The notes under the pieces: generated by a model | What the model was told of the DNA's origin: nothing | Seen by the model: only the letters and a program-made list of their open reading frames with translations | Databases searched by the model: none | Position numbers and translations under genes: made by a program | Shown: one piece after another, positions 1-61,834 of the stretch | Layout of the letters: each line of letters opens with the position of its first letter | How positions within the stretch are numbered: the stretch's first letter is position 1 | From: Littorina saxatilis | Lineage: Eukaryota; Mollusca; Gastropoda; Littorinimorpha; Littorinidae | DNA: 64,000 nt | Assembly (NCBI RefSeq): GCF_037325665.1 | Contig: NC_090261.1 | Span: 67,254,230-67,318,229, forward strand | Reading direction: 5' to 3'

Positions 1-286
1 AACAAAAAATGTATGTGTACTGCACTTTTCTCCACAAGTGAAATTAAGAAGACGAGTTAATATTTATCTTTGAATAAGTGTAACAATGTTCTGAACATTT
101 CAACATTGATGTTCTGGCATGTTGATGTAAAGTCAACAAGCGGCGAGCCGAGCTGTCAGCTGAACGTAAATGCAACGGCAGTGCTGACTCGAGATATAAG
201 CACGATAGATAGATATATAGACATAGAACACTTTATTGTCTCAACGAGGAGAAACCTTACTCAGGTGTGGTGAAAACAGCATTAGA

Positions 287-517
287 ATAAACGTGTCGAG
301 ATTATAGAAGCCGATCTATACTAAATAAACGTGTCGAGATTATAGAAGCCGATCTATACTAAATAAACGTGTCGAGATTATAGAAGCCGATCTATACTAA
401 ATAAACGTGTCGAGATTATAGAAGCCGATCTATACTAAATAAACGTGTCGAGATTATAGAAGCCGATCTATACTAAATAAACGTGTCGAGATTATAGAAG
501 CCGATCTATACTAAATA
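287..517. repeat. 38-bp minisatellite, 6 copies
   Basis: Six nearly identical 38-bp units beginning ATAAACGTGTCGAGATTATA. Downstream of the gene in unannotated sequence. Confidence 0.95.
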
Positions 518-520
518 GAC

Positions 521-2910
521 GCTTTTCAAATCATTCAAATCAAATTAACTGTATTATCTGACATGGAGAAATTGCAGTGATTTACTTCGTGGTATGAGTT
601 GCTATACATACCAAGCAGCAGCATCGTGTTCAAAGTCAATCAGTGTTTGAAACCTACAAATTCAATCAACTATTTCGCTGCTCTGGACGTGAGGACTCGA
701 AGGATGCTCTTTATACTGTACAGATGTGTGAGCGATATGTCTGGTGTTGATACAGCGTTTGAAGGACTTTAAATTGTTTAATTGATCATGTCTGTCACGA
801 TTAACGGTATCAATGGGCTATAGTTAGCAGGTGTGCATGATTTCAGCAATGTGTATGAATATTCATTAAGGCAAGGTGTGCTAACAAATTTGATAAAAAA
901 GAATCAACGCAATTTTTTTATGTTTGATGGTTTGTTTGATTTTTTCCTCACTTTTGGTTTGTTTCGAAAGTGGTTTTTTTTTAATTTTATTTTTTTATCG
1001 GCTTCTATACTCTCGACATGTTTCAAACATTTTAAAACATGTACCATTTGACCCGTATTCCAATAATTGAACGATGCGCCACACAAATGTCCTTACAACT
1101 TGATACTGTCTGCAACATTCCCCAAAACATGCTGAGATTCTATAAAGAGGAAAACCAAATGTTCCAATATTCGTTCTTCATTAAGTTGATTTCTAACTGG
1201 ACCTTAACAGTCAAAGAAAGTAGCAGGAAGACAGTCCACAAACCTCTGATTGACTCAATAACTTTACGTTATCTTTTCTTGGACAATCTTAGTGGCCTTA
1301 TAAATATGATTAGGCTATTGAAAATGTATCTCACCAAAAAAATTAAGACGGACTACCGAAGTCAAATCTAAGTGTTGGAAAGAGCATTTGCAAAAGTACA
1401 AAAGCTGCGCAAAGAGAAGCGAGAAAAATGCAAATGTGGGATTTCCGATGGCGCTGGTGAAGTGATTCGACACCACAATGTAAACCTTGCCACACGAACG
1501 GCGAATGATATCGAAGTGACGGATTGGGACAGGCCCAGCTGATCGATTTAAAACTTGATCGTTCCTCCCTAACCCCTCCTTTTTTATTCAAACATCTGTT
1601 TCCTGTCGTTGGACCAGTTCATGTTTCACCCACACACACACACGCGGGGGCGCGCGCGCATGCACGCACGCACTCACGCACGCACGCACTCACGCACGCA
1701 CGCATACACACACACACACTCTCTCTCTATCTTTAGCTCTATCTTTCTCTCCTTCTGAAGCGGTCTCTCTGTCTGTCTATCTGTCTGTATGTGTGTGTGT
1801 CTCTCTCTCCCCCTCTTCTGTAGCTCTCTTCTCCCCCCCCCCCTCTCTCCCCCACTCTCCCTCCTTCTCTTCCATGTCTCTTTTCTTTTTTTTATTGCTC
1901 TTTCTTTTCAGTCGCTTAAAGCCCCAGTCTGCCTCAAATGGTTTACAGAACGATTTAACTCTTCTCACGAAAAAAGCAGTTCTAACCTTATGGAACGCAT
2001 TTGCAATAGCATTTAACAGCATTAAATGACACAGTTCGTTTTAATGGCTATTTAGCTTGCGTAAACCACACACCAGATTTCGTGGTTTATTTTACCCCCG
2101 AGCCATCGTGGACCCGTGTCACACACTTTCCTTCTTTTTTACAATTTCGTCTGCTAGTGACATGAACTTATCTGCGCCGGGCGGCGGTTAGCTTCAAACA
2201 AGCAAGCGATGTGCAGAAAATTCGTCTGCTTGGGGAAACACGACCTTGCGTGGCCTGTATACCTCCGGGCTCCCTCTTTTAAAACGTTCAAAACTTCGAG
2301 TTGTACGGATCTTGTCTTGATGAAAAAAGAAATCTTTTATGATTTAAGAATGTTTGTGTTACAAGCTGTCAATTTATTATTTAGATTTTAAAAGTTAGTT
2401 CTAGCGCTAAACGAGGCGTGGTACTGGCCACGCAAAAATAAATTCTTTGAAAAATGCTCGCTCTTTACGGAGGGCACCTGGGATGTTCTCAAGCGGTGAG
2501 TGTTTTAACGAAAGGGTTTGTACTGTGTGTAAAAGCCTGACAGTGTCTGTGACCAGAAACTGATGGTTTACGTGAAGCTGAGAGTTAAAAATCACTTCTA
2601 TGCATCATTCAAGGTAGCTTTATCACGATAATGTAAAATCTGTTCAAACATTATACCAATCAAATCAATGCAGGTTAAACCTAGGTTGACATTTAGTTAT
2701 CCATTCTTGGCCCAATATTATTCATTATGAGGTCATCGATTGTTTTCTTTCGTTTTCTTTCATTTGAGCTTCTGTCCAAACGGTTCGTTACTGTTAACAA
2801 AAAAGGACATGGGACCCACAGTGCCACGTACTGTTTCTCTTGGCTCTGGTTTTCAGAAGCTGGGAGAGCCTGGGAGAAGAACTGGTACAACTTGGGGGTT
2901 CCATTCCCTG
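521..2910. other. Unannotated sequence with short low-complexity tracts
   Basis: No gene recognised on either strand. Contains CA/CACG microsatellites (about 1628-1725), CT-rich and poly-C sequence (about 1740-1890), and moderately AT-rich unique sequence elsewhere. A stretch at 1376-1540 has an open plus-strand frame rich in K/R/E but resembles nothing I know. Confidence 0.6.
1628..1890. repeat. CA/CACG then CT-rich microsatellite and poly-C
   Basis: Simple repeats: (CA)n, (ACGC)n, (CT)n and a C run. No gene content. Confidence 0.9.
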
Positions 2911-5900
2911 GACCACTGGGGCTGCTGGCAGGTACAGTACGTGTAGTTTGACCACTGGGGCTGCTGGCAGGTACAGTACGTGCAGTTTGACCACTGGGGC
3001 TGCTGGCAGGTACAGTACGTGTAGTTTGACCACTGGGGCTGCTGGCAGATACAGTACGTGTAGTTTGACCACTGGGGCTGCTGGCAGGTACAGTACGTGT
3101 AGTTTGACCACTGGATGGGGCTGCTGGCAGGTACAGTACGTGCAGTTTGACCACTGGGGCTGCTGGCAGATACAGTACGTGTAGTTTGACCACTGGGGCT
3201 GCTGGTAGATACAGTACGTGTAGTTTGACCACTGGGGCTGCTGGCAGATACAGTATGTGTAGTTTGACCACTGGGGCTGCTGGCAGATACAGTACGTGTA
3301 GTTTGACCACTGGATGGGGCTGCTGGCAGGTACAGTACGTGTAGTTTGACCATTGGATGGGGCTGCTGGCAGATACAGTACGTGCAGTTTGACCACTGGC
3401 AGATACAGTACGTGCAGTTTGACCACTGGGGCTGCTGGCAGGTACAGTACGTGTAGTTTGACCACTGGCAGATACAGTACGTGCAGTTTGACCACTGGCA
3501 GATACAGTACGTGCAGTTTGACCACTGGGGCTGCTGGCAGATACAGTATGTGTAGTTTGACCACTGGATAGGGCTGCTGGTAGATACAGTACGTGTAGTT
3601 TGACCACTGGGGCTGCTGGCAGATACAGTACGTGTAGTTTGACCACTGGGGCTGCTGGCAGATACAGTACGTGTAGTTTGACCACTGGGGCTGCTGGCAG
3701 GTACAGTACGTGTAGTTTGACCACTGGATGGGGCTGCTGGCAGATACAGTACGTGAAGTTTGACCACTGGGGCTGCTGGCAGGTACAGTACGTGTAGTTT
3801 GACCACTGGGGCTGCTGGCAGGTACAGTACGTGTAGTTTGACCACTGGGGCTGCTGGCAGGTACAGTATGTGTAGTTTGACCACTGGGGCTGCTGGTAGA
3901 TACAGTATGTGTAGTTTGACCACTGGATAGGGCTGCTGGCAGATACAGTACGTGTAGTTTGACCATTGGATGGGGCTGCTGGCAGATACAGTATGTGTAG
4001 TTTGACCACTGGGGCTGCTGGCAGGTACAGTACGTGTAGTTTGACCACTGGCAGATACAGTACGTGTAGTTTGACCACTGGCAGATACAGTACGTGCAGT
4101 TTGACCACTGGGGCTGCTGGCAGGTACAGTACGTGTAGTTTGACCACTGGATAGGGCTGCTGGCAGATACAGTATGTGTAGTTTGACCACTGGATGGGGC
4201 TGCTGGCAGATACAGTACGTGTAGTTTGACCACTGGGGCTGCTGGCAGATACAGTACGTGTAGTTTGACCACTGGGGCTGCTGGCAGGTACAGTACGTGT
4301 AGTTTGACCACTGGGGCTGCTGGCAGGTACAGTACGTGTAGTTTGACCACTGGGGCTGCTGGCAGGTACAGTACGTGTAGTTTGACCACTGGATGGGGCT
4401 GCTGGCAGGTACAGTACGTGTAGTTTGACCACTGGGGCTGCTGGTAGATACAGTACGTGTAGTTTGACCACTGGGGCTGCTGGCAGATACAGTACGTGTA
4501 GTTTGACCACTGGATGGGGCTGCTGGCAGGTACAGTACGTGTAGTTTGACCACTGGGGCTGCTGGCAGATACAGTACGTGTAGTTTGACCATTGGATGGG
4601 GCTGCTGGCAGATACAGTACGTGTAGTTTGACCACTGGGGCTGCTGGCAGATACAGTACGTGTAGTTTGACCACTGGGGCTGCTGGCAGGTACAGTACGT
4701 GTAGTTTGACCATTGGATGGGGCTGCTGGCAGATACAGTACGTGTAGTTTGACCACTGGGGCTGCTGGCAGATACAGTACGTGTAGTTTGACCATTGGAT
4801 GGGGCTGCTGGCAGGTACAGTACGTGTAGTTTGACCATTGGATGGGGCTGCTGGCAGATACTGTACGTGTAGTTTGACCACTGGGGCTGCTGGCAGATAC
4901 AGTACGTGTAGTTTGACCATTGGATGGGGCTGCTGGCAGGTACAGTACGTGTAGTTTGACCACTGGGGCTGCTGGCAGATACAGTACGTGTAGTTTGACC
5001 ACTGGATGGGGCTGCTGGCAGGTACAGTACGTGTAGTTTGACCATTGGATGGGGCTGCTGGCAGATACAGTACGTGTAGTTTGACCACTGGGGCTGCTGG
5101 CAGATACAGTACGTGTAGTTTGACCACTGGGGCTGCTGGCAGATACAGTACGTGTAGTTTGACCACTGGATGGGGCTGCTGGCAGATACAGTACGTGTAG
5201 TTTGACCACTGGATGGGGCTGCTGGCAGATACAGTACGTGTAGTTTGACCATTGGATGGGGCTGCTGGCAGATACAGTACGTGTAGTTTGACCACTGGGG
5301 CTGCTGGCAGATACAGTACGTGTAGTTTGACCATTGGATGGGGCTGCTGGCAGATACAGTACGTGTAGTTTGACCACTGGGGCTGCTGGCAGATACAGTA
5401 CGTGCAGTTTGACCACTGGATGGGGCTGCTGGCAGATACAGTACGTGCAGTTTGACCATTGGATGGGGCTGCTGGCAGATACAGTACGTGTAGTTTGACC
5501 ACTGGGGCTGCTGGCAGATACAGTACGTGCAGTTTGACCATTGGATGGGGCTGCTGGCAGATACAGTATGTGTAGTTTGACCATTGGATGGGGCTGCTGG
5601 CAGATACAGTACGTGTAGTTTGACCACTGGATGGGGCTGCTGGCAGGTACAGTACGTGTAGTTTGACCACTGGGGCTGCTGGCAGGTACAGTACGTGTAG
5701 TTTGACCACTGGGGCTGCTGGCAGATACAGTACGTGCAGTTTGACCACTGGATGGGGCTGCTGGCAGATACAGTACGTGTAGTTTGACCACTGGATGGGG
5801 CTGCTGACAGATACAGTACGTGTAGTTTGACCACTGGATGGGGCTGCTGGCAGATACAGTACGTGTAGTTTGACCACTGGGGCTGCTGGCAGATACAGTA

Positions 5901-6273
5901 CGTGTAGTTTGACCACTGGGGCTGCTGGCAGATACAGTATGTGTAGTTTGACCACTGGATGGGGCTGCTGGCAGATACAGTACGTGTAGTTTGACCACTG
6001 GATGGGGCTGCTAGCAGATACAGTACGTGTAGTTTGACCACTGGGGCTGCTGGCAGATACAGTACGTGTAGTTTGACCACTGGGGCTGCTGGCAGGTACA
6101 GTACGTGTAGTTTGACCACTGGGGCTGCTGGCAGGTACAGTACGTGTAGTTTGACCACTGGATAGGGCTGCTGGCAGATACAGTACGTGTAGTTTGACCA
6201 CTGGGGCTGCTGGCAGATACAGTACGTGTAGTTTGGGCTGCTGGCAGATACAGTACGTGTAGTTTGACCACTG
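2911..6273. repeat. 3.4-kb minisatellite, about 39-bp unit, roughly 80-85 copies
   Basis: Unit begins GACCACTGGGGCTGCTGGCA and ends ..GTGTAGTTT. Three length classes are visible: the 39-bp base unit, a +4 form (GGATGGGG or GGATAGGG), and a 30-bp form lacking GGGGCTGCT, found only at about 3390-4090. Since 39 is divisible by 3 and the unit lacks stops, several frames stay open for over 1,100 codons. I read these as artefacts. Confidence 0.97.
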
Positions 6274-6464
6274 ACAAGACATTCTGGACACCACACCCTC
6301 AAAGTGACCGGCAGGTTGGTGGTGCCACATTTGGGTCAAGCCATGGTTTGTTTGATTTGTGTATACAGTAAATTACCGTAATTCCTAGTTTATGTCTTAT
6401 TGAAACTTACAACGCCAAGAAAAAAAAGTTGTAGTCAAATAAAGCACAACTAATTAAGTACTTC

Positions 6465-6546
6465 AGAATTTGTCTCCCTCCACCCCCCTCCCCCGCACTT
6501 TGGGCTATGTCTCCCTCCACCCCCCTCCCCCTCACTTTGGGCTATG
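6465..6546. repeat. Tandem duplication of a C-rich 38-bp unit
   Basis: TCTCCCTCCACCCCCCTCCC..CACTTTGGGCTATG occurs twice in tandem in otherwise unannotated spacer (6274-6837). Confidence 0.85.
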
Positions 6547-6837
6547 TGTCCTGCTTTACCAACCCATGTGCCTATCGATGCACCTACATTAAGGATCGGC
6601 AAGATTCAAGTTCAATGTTCCAATTTCCATCAAGCTGCTACAAGTTATCGCCGTTTAGAGACAGAGAGAACGAGGGTGGTTTGGAGCAGCGGGTGTGTGT
6701 CAGTCTGTGAGTAAACGAGTAAAAAAAAGAATGTGTTATTTTGGCATGTTTTCATGGTTGTAGAAAACAGTGCCGGTCTGACACACACATGAAAGACAGG
6801 CTGTTATTACCTGCCCCAGACATACACAAAGCCACAC

Positions 6838-7427
6838 AGGCCCACACATACCACACAGGCCCACACATACCACACAGCCCCACACATACCACACAGCCCC
6901 ACACATACCACACAGGCCCACACATACCACACAGGCCCACACATACCACACAGGCCCACACATACCACACAGGCCCACACATACCACACAGGCCCACACA
7001 TACCACACAGGCCCACACATACCACACAGGCCCACACATACCACACAGGCCCACACATACCACACAGGCCCACACATACCACACAGGCCCACACATACCA
7101 CACAGGCCCACACATACCACACAGGCCCACACATACCACACAGGCCCACACATACCACACAGGCCCACACATACCACACAGGCCCACACATACCACACAG
7201 GCCCACACATACCACACAGGCCCACACATACCACACAGGCCCACACATACCACACAGGCCCACACATACCACACAGGCCCACACATACCACACAGGCCCA
7301 CACATACCACACAGGCCCACACAGGCCCACACATACCACACAGGCCCACACATACCACACAGGCCCACACATACCACACAGGCCCACACATACCACACAG
7401 CCCCACACATACCACACAGCCCCACAC
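6838..7427. repeat. 19-bp minisatellite, about 31 copies
   Basis: Unit CCCACACATACCACACAGG. Edge units have GCCCC in place of GGCCC. The open frames across it (VWYVWACVVCVGLCGMCGP and similar) come from the periodicity. Confidence 0.96.
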
Positions 7428-7646
7428 ACGCATCACTGGTTTGTGTGTAATCTTTATTAATACCATTACCTTTTCATGGCATTAGGGCAAATGCTGATCA
7501 ACCAATGTGACTGCAATCCTTATCTATTTCAGCAAATTTCATAAAAATGTGACAGCTAGCATACAAAAAAACTCAGTAAAGTTGCACAACACCGTTCATG
7601 TTTAGCACTGAAAACCGTCGGCGTGTTAAAATGTACTGATGTAAAT

Positions 7647-7900
7647 ACAGGTCTGCCTACCCTCCAAGTGAAATTAAGCTTCAGGGACAAAGTTCTGTTG
7701 AAGATTAAAAGAAGTCGATTTTGCGCGAAGTGCAACAGTCGAGGTTGCGCGAAGCGCAAGCAAGCCGGCTAGGGGGGTCCGGGGGAATTTTTTTGAGTTT
7801 CCGGGACGCATTTCGAACATCCGTATTTTCCGGAACACTTGATAAAATTTATTGATTTCCGGGACAAATACGGAAATTCCGTAACGGTAGGCAGACCTGT
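7647..7900. mobile_element. 254-bp MITE with perfect 15-bp terminal inverted repeats
   Basis: Starts ACAGGTCTGCCTACC and ends GGTAGGCAGACCTGT, an exact inverted repeat. It is non-coding and contains GTCGAC/GCGCGAAG-type short motifs. The target duplication is unclear, so the superfamily is not assigned. Confidence 0.85.
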
Positions 7901-9039
7901 TAAAATATATTTTGAGTTTTCCTAACCACGGGGTCTAACACTGAAAAAAAGTTCCAAACGAAAGAAAATAAAACTGAATAGCTTATTTCATTAATACAAC
8001 CGTTTATCCGTGTGAACAATTTCCCATCTTTTCATTTTAAATGTCCACAAACCTTCATATCTGACTTTTGTGAATTCAGAAGCTTGAAATTCCAAAAAAA
8101 GAAAGATAAATAAATATGTTTTTGTGCATTTTGTTCAGCATCATCTTTTCTACAAAAAACGAAAACAAAACGAAATTCCAGAATACCGGTCTTCTTGCAC
8201 GCTGTCACAAATGCTGAAAAGAAACTTTCTGAAAGAGAAATATTTTTCATCATGAGTGAAAGTCCACTTACATGCCCAAACAAAGAAAGAATTGTTCTAA
8301 CAAAAATATATAGGCTGCCAGCAAAATACAAGACTGAGAGGCAGGGAGAGGCGTCTGATTGTTTATGAACTTCGGCATCGCAAATGGTTTCAGATGATGT
8401 GGCCAGGAAAAGGCTTACTCAAGTGACAAAAATCAAAGAATTTATTGCATGCAAGTACTGTTGCATTCCACCCGAGTTTAAGAAAAATATCATGCAGGTT
8501 ATAGGGCGGATACAGTTACGATCATTAAAACAGAACATTCATGCATGCCTTATTCAATGCTGCACGCTCCAAATCTCATGACAGATACTTCAGCGGGAAG
8601 TATATACGTGAGTCCTATGGGCTAACCCACGTTATAATGACCACTGTACAAAACACACAAATGACAAGTATTTACAAAAATTCACACAAGTCTGGGCATA
8701 AATACAAAACCATCAATACAAACCAGTGGATATGTACATCTACCATACACAATCACAAGAGAACTACTATCTTCTGTGCGAAATTCTACTAAAATTACCT
8801 TAATACCCTTAAGTATACAGTATACATACAGTGAATTACAGGAGAGAGTGGGAGAAAACCAAGCATATTCTGACATGGTACACTTGTGCAAAAGCACACT
8901 GTGATCTGGAAACAAACTACTGGTTTGTCTCCACTGGAACAGGCTAAAATATCAGTCTTTTCGCGTGGCACAACACACAGCTGAAAGAATAACGGTTCAA
9001 ATAAGGTGAACAAGAGAAACCTGTGGAGGCTCTACAAAA

Positions 9040-9115
9040 GACCACCAGCTTCATATCCAGAGCTGGACTCCAAGTGTCAAGGCGATCGACAAGAAGAAGA
9101 AGGTGAAGAAGAATG
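9040..9115 (+). mobile_element. Retroposon 3'-tail fragment
   Basis: CTGGACTCCAAGTGTCAAGG then CGATCGACAAGAAGAAGAAG resembles the 3' end of a LINE/SINE with an (AAG)n tail. Only the tail is recognisable. Confidence 0.4.
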
Positions 9116-9538
9116 ATTACTCATGTGGCAAAATTACATTGGTAAGAGTAAAAAAAAAAAAAGCATACTAGCCTTTGACGTTACTCACTGTCATTATTGC
9201 ATTCACAGCATCCACTAAAAGAAACGAAAATGAAAATAAGCTGTGTGGAGGTGTAAGCTTGCAAACGTTCACTGTCCATGGATTGACACAAGCGGTCAGG
9301 CTTCACACAAAATGGGTATACATGTAAGTGAAATTCAGACATTTCTGTGAATTACTCAAACCCAAGAACCAAGAACAAAACACATCAAAAGTGGAATACA
9401 TGGGGAAATATTTTGCTAAACTGTAACATTCCTGCATATTTATATCCAGCTAGCTTCTGTTCACAAATAATCAACTGTATATTTGTTTACAGCATAACAC
9501 CTATAACCCACAAACCTAAATATGTACATGTAAAATAT

Positions 9539-9715
9539 CACACACACACACACACACATGTACGCACACACACGCACAAACAAACACACACGCACACTTT
9601 TCAGCCCACAGACACACACACTTTTCAGCCCAAAGACACACTTTTCAGCCCTAACAGACACACACACTTTTCAGCCCAAAGACACACATTTTTCAGCCCT
9701 AACAGACACACACAT
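9539..9715. repeat. CA-rich tract with CTTTTCAGCCC repeats
   Basis: (CA)n followed by about five imperfect copies of ACACTTTTCAGCCCAAAGAC-like units. Simple-repeat expansion. Confidence 0.85.
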
Positions 9716-9757
9716 ACATCAACTGGACTTGTAACTGGAAACTGCCTTATGCACAAA

Positions 9758-9913
9758 CTATGACAGTACCCCTAGGTACACTGGGATATGTTTATTAGCT
9801 CTCCACCTTCAGCCACTGTCAACAACTCAAACCAACTATCACAGTACCCCTAGGTACACTGGGATATGTTTATTAGCTCTCCACCTTCAGCCACTGTCAA
9901 CAACTCAAACCAA
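9758..9913. repeat. 78-bp tandem duplication
   Basis: Two near-identical copies beginning CTATGACAGTACCCCTAGGT. Each contains TTTATTAG (AATAAA on the minus strand). Confidence 0.92.
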
Positions 9914-10498
9914 CTTGCCATTAAGAAACGAAAGCCTAAAACAAAAAGACAAAAATCTGTAGCTGAGGAAAACAGAAGCAACAAAACACCAAACCAAAGC
10001 AAACCAAAGCAAACCCAAACCCACTGCAAGACCTAACAAAACTAGGAAAAATAATATTCATACACACACAATCAAATAGTTTTTGATAAAATGTTAGAAT
10101 TCTGCCACCGAAGAACATGCTTGACGTTCAAAATTATGTTGATAAACTGCTTTACGTTCTAGCATGGCAATGCAATAAAGCTGTCAATGTTTACATAAAC
10201 TTCAGATGCAAATCATCTCATGAATGATCCCAGATCTGTCCCAGCATCTGTGTGGAATAACAACATCCTCCCACTGGAACACTTACCAACAATCGACAGC
10301 CTGGCTGCTTTTTTCTGCAGAGTGGTTATTTTTGTGAATGAAGTCATTGTCAATCAGCAAAGTGAATTCATCAAAACGTCCCACTCTGCAGAAGAATCAG
10401 CCACACTGCTGGTTTTGTGTATGTGTGCAAGTACCTGGATGCTCTGATGTAGCGTAAAAGCCAGGACAGATTTGTAGTGGTGTGCATGAGCGTACGGT
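9914..10498. other. Spacer, nothing recognised
   Basis: A-rich then mixed unique sequence, no coding or RNA signal supported on either strand. Confidence 0.55.
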
Positions 10499-11120
10499 AC
10501 AGTCGAACCTGTCCTAGCAACCACCTCTCCATAACCTGTCCTAGCAACCACCTCTCCATAACCTGTCCTAGCAACCACCTCTCCATAACCTGTCCTAGCA
10601 ACCACCTCTCCATAACCTGTCCTAGCAACCACCTCTCCATAACCTGTCCTAGCAACCACCTCTCCATAACCTGTCCTAGCAACCACCTCTCCATAACCTG
10701 TCCCAGCAACCACCTCTCCATAACCTGTCCTAGCAACCACCTCTCCATAACCTGTCCTAGCAACCACCTCTCCATAACCTGTCCTAGCAACCACCTCTCC
10801 ATAACCTGTCCTAGCAACCACCTCTCCATAACCTGTCCTAGCAACCACCTCTCCATAACCTGTCCTAGCAACCACCTCTCCATAACCTGTCCTAGCAACC
10901 ACCTCTCCATAACCTGTCCTAGCAACCACCTCTCCATAACCTGTCCTAGCAACCACCTCTCCATAACCTGTCCTAGCAACCACCTCTCCATAACCTGTCC
11001 CAGCAACCACCTCTCCATAACGACCACCTGCCTTATGCAGCCATCTCCTGACGCGTTGTTTTTCTCTCTTTTTAATTCACCTGTCCATAGAGACCACTTG
11101 TCCATAGAGACCACTTTTGG
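10499..11120. mobile_element. MITE (ACAGTCGAACCTGTC end) expanded by a 27-bp minisatellite
   Basis: The left end ACAGTCGAACCTGTCC resembles the termini of related copies at 32308-32487, 48225-48330 and 53530-53745. The interior GACCACCTGCC..AATTCACCTGTCCATA..GACCACTT is shared with them. The 27-bp array occupies 10508-11020. Tc1/mariner-pogo-type ends are inferred. Confidence 0.65.
10508..11020. repeat. 27-bp minisatellite, 19 copies
   Basis: Unit CCTGTCCTAGCAACCACCTC plus TCCATAA, 513 bp, almost no divergence (two units have CCCAG). It expands a segment that exists as single copies in sister MITEs. Confidence 0.97.
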
Positions 11121-12368
11121 TCGGACCCTTTGTTAGTCATTGCAGACAGGTGCTACTTCACATGTATCTGTAAGCAAAAATGGACTGGTTGGAAGATTCA
11201 AGGTCGTCAGGCCTCATTGTTTTTCATCTCATGAAATAAACTGCCTGGAAATGGGAACTTTTCTTTTTCAATTTATCAGCTATCACTTCTTACCAAAGCC
11301 GAAAAAATCCATAACATCGGTCAACAATTTCAAAAGACTGTCAAAGTTTTCATACCGACTATACAGGCGGTCCTTCATTGAGCAGTCTTTTCACCCAAAT
11401 CTCAGTGCTAAAGCTTCGTGCAGCTAGCTTCGTGCGGCCAGCTTCGCGTAGTCCACTTCGTCCAGTTAAGGACAGGCTGAACAATGTGGGTTGATACAGT
11501 TAATGTGTGACACATCAATTACCTCTACACAGCGAGAAGTTATTAACCCTCTGCCCCACACCCACCCAACACCATCTTTAAACAACTTACATCATGACAA
11601 CAAGTCTATGGATACACTCAACTTTTTCTCTGAATGAATTAGCATGAGACAATCTGAATAACATGCAGAACATACTTTCCCCTTCTCTATTCAGAGCGGG
11701 ACAAAGAACTAAAGAATGTAACTAACCAATAAAGATTTTAATTTTTTTGTTTATATCTGGCATGAGGCAATCTAAATTGGCACAGACGATCTAATCATAA
11801 TTGCTCACTGATTAATACAGGAGGAAGAACTAAAGAATGCAACTGACTAGAAAAGATTCCGAAAGAATCAGAATACAGAAAAATACCTCAATCGCATCAC
11901 AAGCTGAAATGAACAGCCCCTTTAAAGCGACTGCACAGGCGTGAAAGAAGGCAGACGCTTTAAGAAAAGAAAAATAAAGGAACAAAAAACGACAACAGAA
12001 CAGCTTTCCCACACAAAAAGGCTTTCATTTTCTTTGCAATCAGCAAATAAACCATGTCAACAGCAGTCACATATGTACAGACACTTAATAACAACAAAGA
12101 CATAATAAAAAGCACACTGTATGTACATTTTCAACATGATATGAATGAATTCTTTGCTGCAAACCAGATTCTTCAGTTTGTGGCCAAGAATCGTCTATAA
12201 CAGCAGCACATTACTGGCGAGAATGCATACATTATGAGGATTACATTATGAAATCACTGGGACTTTAACACAAGACCTGAATATTCCTCAACGCAAAATG
12301 GAGGAACAAATCTAGGGGACAATCCAAGTGTGTTACTTAGTTACACCCCACAAACCAAACTTTCCTCA
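11121..12368. other. Region just 3' of UBR2, possible 3' UTR
   Basis: Mostly unique AT-rich sequence without recognisable genes. If UBR2 has a long 3' UTR it would be here on the minus strand. The sequence alone does not decide this. A GCTTCG-rich motif run occurs at 11410-11465. Confidence 0.45.
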
Positions 12369-12446
12369 CTGACTAAACGAGCGTGATCTAGTCGTCATCT
12401 CATAGCTGGTTTCGCTTGATGGTGAGGAAGCCGTAACTGGACTCCA
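12369..12446 (-). repeat. Partial copy of last UBR2 exon (copy 2)
   Basis: About 78 bp resembling 12610-12675. On the minus strand it can be read as ESSYGFLTIKRNQL plus a TGA stop, parallel to ESNNGFLTIEWNHL plus stop in the real exon. It is bordered by a 25-base C run and has no usable acceptor, so it is most likely a non-coding duplicate in or past the 3' UTR. Confidence 0.8.
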
Positions 12447-12475
12447 ACCCCCCCCCCCCCCCCCCCCCCCCCCCA
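12447..12475. repeat. Poly-C tract
   Basis: A run of roughly 27 C, with a second of about 18 at 12585-12602. They separate the three copies of the last-exon 3' edge. Confidence 0.95.
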
Positions 12476-12502
12476 GTTACACCCCCCAAACCAAACTTTC
12501 CT

Positions 12503-12582
12503 CACCGACTAAACGAGCGTGATCTAGTTGTCATCTCATAGCTGGTTCCTCTCCATGATTAGGAATCCGTTGCCAGACTCCT
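12503..12582 (-). repeat. Partial copy of last UBR2 exon (copy 3)
   Basis: Reads ESGNGFLIMERNQL plus TGA on the minus strand, again followed by the same roughly 30-base downstream segment (TCTAG..TCGTTTAG-like). Copies 2 and 3 share a larger duplicated block (about 12337-12420 and 12474-12553), so at least two duplication rounds occurred. Bordered by a poly-C run (12585-12602). Confidence 0.8.
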
Positions 12583-12641
12583 ATCCCCCCCCCCCCCCCC
12601 CCCTCCCTCAGTGACAAATCTAGCGGTATCTAGTGGCCAGG

Positions 12642-61834
<49,193 letters not shown>

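Larger units (their letters stand above)
7431..9757. other. Unannotated AT-rich spacer downstream of UBR2
   Basis: Apart from the inverted-repeat element at 7647-7900, a LINE/SINE-like tail at about 9040-9115 and CA-rich sequence at 9539-9715, I recognise no gene. AATAAA-type signals on the minus strand exist (for example near 8440, 9790 and 9867), but none can be tied to UBR2. Confidence 0.6.

Noticed and set aside
833-1591. Small genes in the left flank
   Set aside because: Open frames of 60-110 codons are AT-rich, overlapping on both strands and unlike any family I know.
2693-6339. Three overlapping minus-strand open frames of about 1,100-1,180 codons
   Set aside because: They come from a stop-free unit mostly divisible by three and read low-complexity repeats in all frames at once. 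No start context, splice signals or known domain.
9790-9872. Polyadenylation signal of UBR2
   Set aside because: AATAAA occurs twice on the minus strand in the 78-bp duplication, but nearly 3 kb from the stop codon with other candidates between and no supporting downstream element.
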